Positions 54,705 through 61,957 of a stretch of DNA of 64,000 nt are shown here, piece after piece. Made by a program: the position numbers and the translations under genes. The DNA lies in assembly GCA_002415785.1 (NCBI GenBank), contig DIAJ01000044.1:35419-99418 (forward strand), read 5' to 3'. Origin of the DNA: Flavobacteriales bacterium UBA5081. Lineage in GTDB: Bacteria > Bacteroidota > Bacteroidia > Flavobacteriales_E > Vicingaceae. The notes beneath the pieces were generated by a model. The model saw only the letters and a program-made list of their open reading frames with translations. It was not told where the DNA came from and ran no database searches. Numbering within the stretch: position 1 is the first letter of the stretch; each line of letters begins with the position of its first letter.

Positions 54705-54910
54705 CACATATACTCTTTAAAATCTTCCAAAGGTTCATCAAAATCATCTGACATTTTAATTTTTCCTTTCAATACCCCGAAACGACGATGTTTTTTGAGT
54801 TTTCTTTCTTTCTTTAGTTTCATTTCTAAAAACTGAACAAAATCTAGAACCTCCTGCTTTAAGTTGGATGGTAGATTATTAATCTGAGTATATAGGCTTA
54901 ATTTGTCCAT
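54704..54910 (-). CDS. DUF2281/VapB-like antitoxin
   Basis: A 68-residue protein directly upstream of and coupled to the PIN toxin. The N-terminal half LYTQINNLPSNLKQEVLDFV followed by QFLEMKLKKERK is typical of DUF2281 antitoxins, and the C-terminal RFGVLKGKIKMSDDFDEPLE with LEDFKEYM is the toxin-binding tail (G-x-GKIKMSDDFDEPL is a strong family mark). It neutralises the toxin and probably represses the pair. Confidence 0.9.
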   Translation of the reverse strand: MDKLSLYTQINNLPSNLKQEVLDFVQFLEMKLKKERKLKKHRRFGVLKGKIKMSDDFDEPLEDFKEYM

Positions 54911-55237
54911 ACTTACAAATTTAATAAAAATTGTACTGTCAACTACGATTATGTAAATTGATTAATATAGTCACAGTTATGATGATAGAAATTCAAGCTT
55001 AATGAATTCCTGGCTCCTTAATACCTTAATGTTTTGGATAGAAGTTAGAGCTTAGATTTTAGAGAAATTTCAACTCGCAAATGTCAAGTTGGGAGCCTAG
55101 GATTACAACAACTTTTGAATTTTAAAACGGAATTTCTCTTAACAAACCCTTTGCGCTCTTCCGAAAAATCGGAACAGGTTCTGCGCCTCTGCGGTTGAAA
55201 AATCAAATCGCAAAATTTAAATGAAGACAATCTTCCT
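54911..55237. repeat. Repeat-filled gap upstream of VapB
   Basis: The first 90 bp are AT-rich with no repeat and probably contain the vapBC promoter. Then follow an AATGAATTCCTGG...CTTAATGTTTTGG block, TTAGAGCTTAGATTTTAGAG, TGTCAAGTTGGGAGCC and a CTTTGCG...CTCTGCGGTTGAAAAATC block (about 55148-55206) that carries an inserted CCGAAAAATCGG hairpin. No gene. Confidence 0.65.
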
Positions 55238-55577
55238 TAACGAAATATTCATATAGAACCGGGTCATCCTGAATTCGCCGTCCCGAGCAAAGTCGAGGGG
55301 CATTTCAGGATCTGTTGCAACCTAGACCTATGTTCTATAGAATAATCTTCCAAGCCATAAACAGACCCTGAAACCAGTTCAGGGTGACGCGTCTCCGGGA
55401 GATATTTTCGTTCAATCATGACACGTTGCTGTTAGGTACTTTCGTGTGGTACAAACCGTCTCCAGTAGGACATATTGTTGAAGCATAACGACTCGCTGTA
55501 GAGTATTTGCCCATTGTCAATTGCTCATTGTTAATTGTCAATCATCTTGACTCTTGCAGCGCAGCGATATTGCATCT
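55238..55577. repeat. 340-bp direct repeat, right copy (flanks VapBC)
   Basis: Same content and length as the copy at 53959-54298, including the palindromic unit and the CAATTG-type block near 55510-55544. Together the two copies bracket the VapBC pair and its promoter. Confidence 0.85.
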
Positions 55578-55653
55578 AAAAACAACTTTTAACTTCTATA
55601 TTCTAACAGCACAGCGGTCTAAAATCTAAACTTTAAAGTATTCAAACACTTCT

Positions 55654-56871
55654 CTACTCCTCCCATTTATCCTTACTTAAAAAGGATCGCAAACTCACGT
55701 TTGGTATTCCGTGATGAGTATTTCCACTAAAACCATCCATGGTAATTACTGCTTTCGGATACTGGTCTTTTATCTTGAGTAAGTTTCCAAACTCTCTTTT
55801 AATAGTTTTCTCTTCCTTCAGTGAAAGTGCAACTTGAAAATATTTACGCTCATTATTTTTTTCAGCTACAAAATCAATTTCATATTGATCGAAAACCCCA
55901 ACATGCACATCTGCCCCCAAAAACAACAAATGGTTGTACACCATATTCTCCATAATCTTCCCTTCATCCTCTTGGCGATAGCCCCAAATACCATTGCGAA
56001 TGCCCATGTTTTCAAAATAAAATTTATCTCCTACTTCAAACAAACGCTTCCCTTTTAGATCATACCTTCTTAATCGATGAACAATAAAAGCGTTAACAAT
56101 ATGACTCAGGTAAGTTTGCACTTGATTGGGTGATACCTTTAAGTGCTGTGACTTTAAAAAATCACTGATTTTTTTAGCTGAAAACAGGCTGCCGATATTC
56201 GATGCCAAAAAAGTGATTAATTGTTCCAAAAAATCACTGTTTCTCAAAGCATATCGATTCACAATATCCCGATAAATAATTGTACTGTAGATAATCTTTA
56301 AATATTCAAATACAATTTCATCTTCAAAATCCAAATGTTTGAGGTAAGGCAACCCACCATATTTCATGTAAAATGACAAGCTCTTATCGGAGTTTTCCAA
56401 TTGATGGAAATTTAGAAATTCAGTGTACGATAGACTGTAAACATTAATTTCAATAAAACGCCCACTGAGCTTACCGGCGATGTCCTTTGACAGTAGGTCG
56501 GCATTACTACCTGTGCAGTAGATATCCATTTGATCATTTAACAGCAACGAACGCAAGGCGAGTTCAAAGTCCTCAATCTCCTGAATCTCATCGATGAACA
56601 AATAGTTCATTTTCGACTGATTCGCTTTTTCTTGAACATAGCGGTTTAAATCATCAGCCGTTCGAAGTTGACTAAACTGCAAATCTTCCATGTTGATGTA
56701 AATGATATGCGCATCGAGATCTTCCTTTCGCAGGTAGTCCATAAGCTGGAAGAGTAAATAACTCTTTCCTACCCTACGCTGCCCACTGAATACTTTAATC
56801 AGTTTTTTTCCAATGTATGGAATTACTCGATTAATGTAGTGTGGTCGATGAATAACAGCAGTTGATTTCAT
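55654..56871 (-). CDS. AAA ATPase with DUF4143 domain
   Basis: A 405-residue ATP-binding protein. The N-terminal AAA_14 domain has Walker A FSGQRRVGKSYLLFQLMDYL near residues 29-48, Walker B YLFIDEIQEIEDFELALRSL near 91-110, and a sensor-like CTGSNADLLSKDIAGKLSGR near 119-138. The C-terminal DUF4143 part contains YMKYGGLPYLKH, a winged-helix-like middle, a nuclease-fold-like tail with FDQYEIDFVAEKNNERKYFQ (ExD...Q arrangement) and VALSLKEEKTIKREFGNLLK. The family is abundant in Bacteroidota and archaea, often in mobile or accessory regions, with no settled function; a link to stress or defence is only a guess. It has a well-marked promoter with AT-rich inverted repeats. Confidence 0.9.
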   Translation of the reverse strand: MKSTAVIHRPHYINRVIPYIGKKLIKVFSGQRRVGKSYLLFQLMDYLRKEDLDAHIIYINMEDLQFSQLRTADDLNRYVQEKANQSKMNYLFIDEIQEIEDFELALRSLLLNDQMDIYCTGSNADLLSKDIAGKLSGRFIEINVYSLSYTEFLNFHQLENSDKSLSFYMKYGGLPYLKHLDFEDEIVFEYLKIIYSTIIYRDIVNRYALRNSDFLEQLITFLASNIGSLFSAKKISDFLKSQHLKVSPNQVQTYLSHIVNAFIVHRLRRYDLKGKRLFEVGDKFYFENMGIRNGIWGYRQEDEGKIMENMVYNHLLFLGADVHVGVFDQYEIDFVAEKNNERKYFQVALSLKEEKTIKREFGNLLKIKDQYPKAVITMDGFSGNTHHGIPNVSLRSFLSKDKWEE

Positions 56872-56874
56872 AAA

Positions 56875-56926
56875 TTATAATTATAATAACAAACAAATAT
56901 AGATAATATTATAATTATAATTATAA
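56875..56926 (-). promoter_or_regulatory. Promoter with flanking AT inverted repeats of the DUF4143 ATPase gene
   Basis: On the minus strand a perfect -7 box TATATTTG (56901-56894) lies 22 bp before the ATG. TTATAATTATAATAA (56875-56889) lies on one side, and TATTATAATTATAATTATAA (56907-56926) covers the region where the -33 element should be. The symmetric placement on both sides of the -7 box suggests paired operator sites. Confidence 0.6.
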
Positions 56927-56939
56927 CTTTTAGCCAATA

Positions 56940-57965
56940 TACGATATAAAATCAGAAAATATCTCGCTGAAACGCAATACTGTTTAGATTTTAAAGTATG
57001 GAGAAATTTCAAATCTCAAATGTCAAGTTTTGAATTATGAATTAAGAGTGCAGAATTAAGAATCGGTCTTTAGAATCGACTTAGGACAGGAATACAATCC
57101 GCGAAAATCAGCCGAATCAGTTTCATCAGCGTTCTATCTCTACTTCTTAATGAAGTCCTTAATTTTCTTAATACCCTAATGTTAATTTAAAGAGATTAGA
57201 CGTTAGAGTTTAGAGGAATTTCAAATCGTAAATTTCAAATGTCAAGTTGGGAATCTAAGATTGCAACAACTTCTGAATTTAAAAACGGAATTTCTCTTAA
57301 CAAACCCTTTGCGCTCTCAGCGTCTCTGCGGTTGAAAAAAAATCAAATCGAAAATTTCAAATGGAGACGCTCATCCAAAACGAAATATTCATATAGAAAT
57401 GAGTAATCCTGAGCTGTCATCCTGAACTAGTTTCAGGACAGGATCTGTAACTACTCTGACCTAATTCATTATGAGTAAGTTCCAAGGTAAAACAGATGCT
57501 GAAATACCCCTCGGCTTTGCTCGGGACGGCGAATTCAGCATGACAGGTCGTTGTTAAGTACATTCGTTTTTACTACAACGCTTCTCCGATAGATATTTTC
57601 GTTTAAATACAACGTCTCGCTGTTAGGTATTTGTCAATTGGCTTTTGCGATTTGCCCCCAACTTTTAACTTCAAACTTTAGGCACTTTTAACTACTTAAC
57701 TTTAGTCTACTGTACCTAGATCCATCAGATTAGCTTCGCTTTGCCCTCCTTTCTCGTGAAATGGATTAATTCTGCGAGCTATCGCTCTTAAGACTACTCT
57801 TCTTTTTTGAATTACTCTCTTATTCTTGTTTTAATTATTTTAGAAACAAAAAAGCTCAAAAGTGTATTAAGGTAATTATATTAAATCAGGGGATTAGCTT
57901 CGCTTTTCCCTCCTAAGCAATCAGCCAATTAAAATTCCAATTCTTCGAATTGTTGAATCATTCAC
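56940..57965. repeat. Repeat-filled intergenic region
   Basis: No gene. Contents: heptamer-type GAATTATGAATTAAGAG near 57031; a CCGCGAAAATCAGC...GTTCTATCTC block near 57099 without the inserted hairpin; TTTGCGCTCTCAGCGTCTCTGCGG at about 57308; and a copy of the palindromic unit (about 57360-57640), whose hairpin 1 is TCCTGAA...TTCAGGA with a shifted ACAGGATCTG and whose hairpin 2 (ATGCTGAA 57497-57504, TTCAGCAT 57535-57542) carries the GC-rich loop seen in hairpin 1 of the copy at 53959, in inverted orientation. A GATTAGCTTCGCTTTxCCCTCCT segment is repeated at about 57729 and 57893. Confidence 0.7.
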
Positions 57966-57969
57966 TTAC

Positions 57970-58004
57970 AAAAAACAAAAGCGAGCTTTTGTTTTTGCTC
58001 GCTT
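57970..58004 (-). terminator. Rho-independent terminator of the tmRNA gene
   Basis: On the minus strand AAGCGAGC (58104-side of the stem, plus-strand 57997-58004) pairs with GCTCGCTT (plus-strand 57979-57986) and is followed by TTGTTTTTT. It lies about 30 bp downstream of the mature tmRNA 3' end. Confidence 0.85.
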
Positions 58005-58034
58005 CTGATTCATTTTTGAATTTTAACTTAAATG

Positions 58035-58430
58035 TGGAGCCGGAGGGATTCGAACCCTCGTCCAAACAAGGAATCAAAGAGCCTTCTACAAGTTTAGTTT
58101 ACTCTTAGTTTTCGACTATAAACCAGCAGTAAACAACCTACTTATAGCTTATCCTCTAAAGTTTCGCCAACAAATTGAGGCACTCTGTTGACTAACCCAA
58201 AAGTCTGATACCTCGTGATCAGGGAATTAATGGGTAGAACCCCTGCGAGATAGCTTGTCTCAATAGTTATGCTACTGAGATTAGGCGTAATTCCTATCGG
58301 ATATTAGGCCGCAAGCGCGTAGTTATTGTCGCCGTTTAGCGAAGTTTAGTGTTGAGATTAACGAGCCACTCACTCAATGCTCGACTTGCTTACTCATTCA
58401 TTCATCTTGCTGTCGAAACCGGTCGGCCCC
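58035..58430 (-). ncRNA. ssrA: Transfer-messenger RNA (tmRNA)
   Basis: About 396 nt, minus strand. The tRNA-like ends are clear: the 5' end begins GGGGCCGACCGGTTTCGACA and the 3' end reads GGACGAGGGTTCGAATCCCT then CCGGCTCCA, so GGGGCCG pairs with CGGCTCC and a T-arm with GGTTCGAATCC is present. The 3' CCA is not fully encoded. The tag reading frame starts at GGC (58333) and encodes GDNNYALAA, stopping at TAA (58306-58304); the Ala from the charged tmRNA would precede it. tmRNA with SmpB rescues stalled ribosomes and marks the unfinished protein for proteolysis through the ALAA end. A -7 box lies 40 bp upstream and a terminator downstream, so it is a one-gene unit. Confidence 0.97.
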
Positions 58431-58469
58431 ATTTCTTAAAGATTTTGAATGTTATTCAAAGAACTGCTA

Positions 58470-58477
58470 CAAAGTTA
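58470..58477 (-). promoter_or_regulatory. -7 box of the tmRNA gene
   Basis: On the minus strand the sequence is TAACTTTG, a perfect TAnnTTTG. Its distance (40 bp) from the mature 5' end fits a precursor with a leader of about 30 nt removed during processing. Confidence 0.6.
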
Positions 58478-58549
58478 TTCATTCTTTGTCAGCTTTACTA
58501 AGTCAAATACTATACCATTCACAAATATGTCCTTTTGACAGTATTTTAA

Positions 58550-59205
58550 TTACTTGTCTCGCAAGACGAGATTAAAAAAATATGAAAGTTGAGAGCAGAA
58601 ACATTGAAATTTTTCTCGCTTGGGCGAGAATTGGTTATTGCTTTGCCTGCTGTTGCAGATAAACTATTCTCTTAGCGTGCCTTGAGCCTTCCCTGCCTCC
58701 CAGCAGCGAGGTTCGTTTACTTAGCGGTTTATAAATAACTTCAAACTTAAGACACTTTTAAGTTCTATACTCCAACAGCGAAGCGGTCTTTTCTCTATAC
58801 TCTATACTCTTAAAAAAACTTAATGACTTCCTTAAAACCTTCATGTTCTTAATGTTTTATAGCAGAGAATCTAATCTGTGAAAATCAGCTAAATCAGCGT
58901 CATCATCGTTCTATTCTATACCCACTTTTGTCACCATTTTTGTCAAAAATACCGCAAAAGTTTATTCCGTTTTTTATTATCCCGGGCACTGAAATACCTG
59001 GCTATTAGATGTCACGTTTTCAGGGAATGACAAGTTTTCTCGTTTAAGCGAGATACTGCTCTTTCTTCGCCAGCTTGAGTAAGAAAACTTTGCTCTTAGC
59101 GTGCTTTGAGCCTTCCCAGCCTGCCAGCAGGCAAGGTTCGTTTACCTTTGCGGTTAAAAAAGTAACTTTTAATTTCAAACTTCAAGTACTTTAGGCACTT
59201 CAATA
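58550..59205. repeat. Repeat-filled intergenic region
   Basis: No gene. From left: AAAAATATGAAAG...TCTCGCTTGGGCGAGA at about 58614; CTTAGCGTGCCTTGAGCC blocks with inserted CCTGCCTCCCAGCAG-type hairpins at about 58674 and 59094; a CTGTGAAAATCAGC...GTTCTATTC block at about 58873; and a third, shorter copy (58923-59025) of the repeat found at 19232 and 21154, with the CATTTTTGTCAAAAAT hairpin form and a diverged CCGGGCACTGAAATACCTGG hairpin. Confidence 0.7.
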
Positions 59206-59210
59206 GATTC

Positions 59211-59789
59211 TCACAAACGCTTTTTCTTCAACCACTCCTTCACCTCCGGGGCTTTGTAGTTAAGTACTTTATCAATTAAAGCATCTATATTGTTATCAAT
59301 TAGCAATATATCCCTGTGCTTTTCTTTTAACAAGCCCTCCATTACCATAACATCAAATTGGTTGATTAAAGAATCATAAAACCCATTTACATTTAAAATG
59401 GCATTGGGTTTCTCATGTAAGCCTAACTGTGCCCAAGTCAACATTTCAAAAAACTCCTCCATTGTTCCAAAGCCGCCGGGTAAAGTCAAGCAAGCGTCAC
59501 TAAGCTCATGCATTTTTAACTTGCGCTCGTGCATGCTTTTAACGCGAATCATTTCAATCTTTTTATGAGCAATTTCTCTTCGATCCAAAAAATGAGGCAA
59601 AACACCTATTACATCTCCACCAGCCTCTAATGCTCCATCAGCAAGTGCACCCATCAACCCCACACTCGCACCACCATAAACTAAACGTATATTCTTTTTT
59701 GCTAATGCTTTTCCGCAATTGTAAGCGGCCTCTTTATAAATCTCCTTACTTCTTATTGATGAAGCGCAAAATACAGCTATACTTTTCAT
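59211..59789 (-). CDS. LOG family protein (TIGR00730)
   Basis: A 192-residue Rossmann-fold protein of the LOG family. Members hydrolyse nucleoside 5'-monophosphates such as cytokinin ribotides or AMP to the base and ribose 5-phosphate; many bacterial members have no proven substrate. The signature motifs are present: VYGGASVGLMGALADGAL near residues 37-54, MHERKLKM near 86-93 with the conserved Arg, and LPGGFGTMEEFFEMLTWAQL near 103-122 (PGGxGTxxE). The length is normal. It lies 18 bp downstream of the glycosyltransferase, at the end of a four-gene minus-strand operon. Confidence 0.93.
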   Translation of the reverse strand: MKSIAVFCASSIRSKEIYKEAAYNCGKALAKKNIRLVYGGASVGLMGALADGALEAGGDVIGVLPHFLDRREIAHKKIEMIRVKSMHERKLKMHELSDACLTLPGGFGTMEEFFEMLTWAQLGLHEKPNAILNVNGFYDSLINQFDVMVMEGLLKEKHRDILLIDNNIDALIDKVLNYKAPEVKEWLKKKRL

Positions 59790-59807
59790 ATCTTTTTTAA
59801 CTTATCG

Positions 59808-60812
59808 CTAACAAAAAAACCAAAAATCTTTGTTTTCTATTAGCTGGTTTGTGTTTAAAAAACGACGAATTTCTTTTTTGGCTCCAAGCTGACCAACGGC
59901 TACTATAATTTGCGGATTACTTTTCTTAATAATAGTTTTAAAGGATTGTAAAATTTGTTCATATATCTCTTTCCCGTGTTTTTTAGGATTGTTGCTCACC
60001 CATTCATATTCTATTGATAAGTCATTTAATAATCGAGCTAACTTTTTCCCTTTTCTACCGGCTCCCCAAATTAATAAAGGTCGCTTACTATTAATTTCAT
60101 TTCGCTGAAAATAATCCCATTTCAATTCAAAAAAATCATTGTCTTTATATACCTCAAGGTTTCTGCTGCTCCGTTTTTCATGATCTCTCCAATAATGCGT
60201 CACCTCTTTAGCAGAAACAACTTTTAGCCTATTTTCATAAAGTCTAAATACTAAATCATAATCTTCAGGATATCGATTCGGCAAAAATGCACCACATTCA
60301 TCTAAGTCGCTTCGGTGGATTAACCAATTGGGAGAGGCTATGACACATTCCTTATAAATCTCACTCCAGTGAGTATTTTCTTCACAAAGTTTGTTTAACC
60401 AATTGGCATACTTTTTATATCCATCTTGTAGTTTGCCATCGGAAAAATAGCTGACTTTTGCTGTAGCAACAGAACCTTTTCCGCCTTTGCTTAAGGCTGA
60501 ACTTAAAACTTCCAGCTTATTTTTCGACATCAAATCATCGGCATCCATTCTATGTATTAGTTCGCCTTTGCTGTTTTTATAAGCTGTTCTTAAGGCTTGT
60601 ATGATTCCACTTCCTTCATTTGTATAGACTTTAATTCGCTTGTCTATTTCACTGAAATATTTTAAAATAGAAGGGGTACTATCATTGGAATGATCGTTTG
60701 CAGCAATTAATTCCCAGTTAGTTGCCGATTGATTTAGAACACTTTGAATGCTTTCGGTCAAATGCTTTTCGGCATTTTTTACAGGCATTAATATGGAAAT
60801 GAGAGGCTTCAT
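59808..60812 (-). CDS. Glycosyltransferase family 2
   Basis: About 334 residues. I start it at the ATG at 60812, which overlaps the upstream TGA (ATGA), rather than at the longer in-frame start 30 bp earlier. The GT-A core is MKPLISILMPVKNAEKHLTE, SILxPVKN-type, with AANDHSNDSTPSILKYFSEI and the metal-binding HRMDADD near residue 87. After the catalytic domain (YPEDYDLVFRL near residue 187) a C-terminal module LLIWGAGRKGKKLARLLNDL, residues about 245-334, looks like a small Rossmann-type GxGxxG domain fused to the transferase. The acceptor is unknown. It is not part of the large glycan locus. Confidence 0.87.
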   Translation of the reverse strand: MKPLISILMPVKNAEKHLTESIQSVLNQSATNWELIAANDHSNDSTPSILKYFSEIDKRIKVYTNEGSGIIQALRTAYKNSKGELIHRMDADDLMSKNKLEVLSSALSKGGKGSVATAKVSYFSDGKLQDGYKKYANWLNKLCEENTHWSEIYKECVIASPNWLIHRSDLDECGAFLPNRYPEDYDLVFRLYENRLKVVSAKEVTHYWRDHEKRSSRNLEVYKDNDFFELKWDYFQRNEINSKRPLLIWGAGRKGKKLARLLNDLSIEYEWVSNNPKKHGKEIYEQILQSFKTIIKKSNPQIIVAVGQLGAKKEIRRFLNTNQLIENKDFWFFC

Positions 60813-61105
60813 GCCAATCGATGTGAACTTTTCGTGCTCCAAGCTTGAGCCTTTTCAGAAAATAATGGTTTTGTTTTTGCCCAGGTATTTTTAAATAACT
60901 CAGAATGTCGATAATTATCTAAGTCCTCCTCACTTTCCCACAAACTATAAGTAAAAAGTACATTCTTATGTTTCACATCTTGCAGTAACTCTAAATGCTT
61001 AACTCCGGGGAAGTTTCTTATTTTATCCTTACTAGCATCAAATACTTGTAAAAAATTATCTAGCTCTTCTTCGCGAAAAGTCATTTTAACGATGCGATTA
61101 ATCAT
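60809..61105 (-). CDS. ABM-domain protein (putative antibiotic biosynthesis monooxygenase family)
   Basis: About 98 residues, started at the ATG at 61105 (MINRIVKMTFREEELDNFLQ), which overlaps the stop of the upstream gene by 8 bp. This is a small ferredoxin-like alpha/beta domain of the ABM superfamily: IVKMTFREEELDNFLQVFDA, GVKHLELLQDVKHKNVLFTY and SLWESEEDLDNYRHSELFKN (W-S/E-x-L-x-x-Y-x-x-S motif). Members include heme-degrading and quinone monooxygenases as well as proteins of unknown role, so function is not fixed. It is coupled to both neighbours. Confidence 0.85.
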   Translation of the reverse strand: MINRIVKMTFREEELDNFLQVFDASKDKIRNFPGVKHLELLQDVKHKNVLFTYSLWESEEDLDNYRHSELFKNTWAKTKPLFSEKAQAWSTKSSHRLA

Positions 61106-61898
61106 TGAATTCAACTCTTACAGGTGAAAGAATATCAAGACCTAGCAATTTATTTGCACTGCCTTGGTTAATTGCAATTTCCAATAATCCGCTAGCATTG
61201 AACAAGGCCAATCGCTCTCCTTGAGCCACTTCACTATACCAACGATTAATGTCTTTTAAGGCATAAGAACTATTGCCTATATCAATTCTAAATGTTCTGT
61301 TTTTAGCTATCTTATTAAAGTACTCTTCACTTATATTGGTATGTAAGTTTCCGAACTGATCCACATGAGCAATTATACCCTGCAAAACATTTCCACTCAA
61401 GGAAGCTCTAAACATCGACTTTTCGTTGATTTCTTTTGTTTCTACTCCTAGGGAATTCATCGGTTCGCCATGAGAAATTGCAGCTGCAGCACGGACATAC
61501 AAATCCTGTATAGGTAAACTTAAGCGATCGTCAAGTTCTGCAATTTCCAAACGCACAATCTCTGCATCATCGCCTTCTATAATCATGCTAAACAAACCGT
61601 TATCAGGGCCAATAAAGTAATGATTATTGTACTGCATAATCAAATGTTGAGGCTGTGGGGCAAAAGGACCTTCTTTCTGTTCATCCGGTTTTACACTAAC
61701 CAAATGAATACTCCCTTCAGGAAAAAAATGATAAGTATTTCTGAGCACAAAAGCTGCATGTATGGTGTTATATGCTTTAATTTGATGAGAGATATCTATT
61801 ACATTTGCATAAGGAATCATTTTCAACAACTTACCTTTAATCATGGCCACATAGTGATCACTAAGTCCTAAGTCAGTGGTAAGCGTAATTACAGGCAT
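61098..61898 (-). CDS. SAM hydroxide adenosyltransferase (DUF62 family)
   Basis: A 266-residue enzyme of the DUF62 / SAM hydrolase family, related to fluorinases and chlorinases, which splits S-adenosylmethionine with water-derived hydroxide to adenosine and methionine. Signatures: MPVITLTTDLGLSDHYVAMI at the start with the conserved TDxGxxDxYV, VIDISHQIKAYN near 34, FIGPDNGLFSMI near residue 95, and the C-terminal GIIAHVDQFGNLHTNI near 169 (IxxxDxFGNxxTN). Loops specific to halogenases are not evident, so hydroxide is the likely nucleophile. It heads the four-gene minus operon and is divergent from phoH. Confidence 0.93.
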   Translation of the reverse strand: MPVITLTTDLGLSDHYVAMIKGKLLKMIPYANVIDISHQIKAYNTIHAAFVLRNTYHFFPEGSIHLVSVKPDEQKEGPFAPQPQHLIMQYNNHYFIGPDNGLFSMIIEGDDAEIVRLEIAELDDRLSLPIQDLYVRAAAAISHGEPMNSLGVETKEINEKSMFRASLSGNVLQGIIAHVDQFGNLHTNISEEYFNKIAKNRTFRIDIGNSSYALKDINRWYSEVAQGERLALFNASGLLEIAINQGSANKLLGLDILSPVRVEFND

Positions 61899-61957
61899 TT
61901 ATGCGATTGGATTTGGTTCTTGCTTTGCTGCCTTCAAAATTAGTAATAATTTCGCCC

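Noticed and set aside
53082..56871. A combined defence island made of the two toxin-antitoxin pairs and the DUF4143 ATPase
   Set aside because: Each unit has its own promoter region and is separated by repeat DNA; there is no recognised restriction, CRISPR, CBASS or retron gene, so grouping them as one system is not supported.
61901..61957. Longer phoH start at 61901
   Set aside because: It would abut the divergent SAM hydroxide adenosyltransferase start with no room for promoters and adds residues without family support; ATG 61958 fits better.
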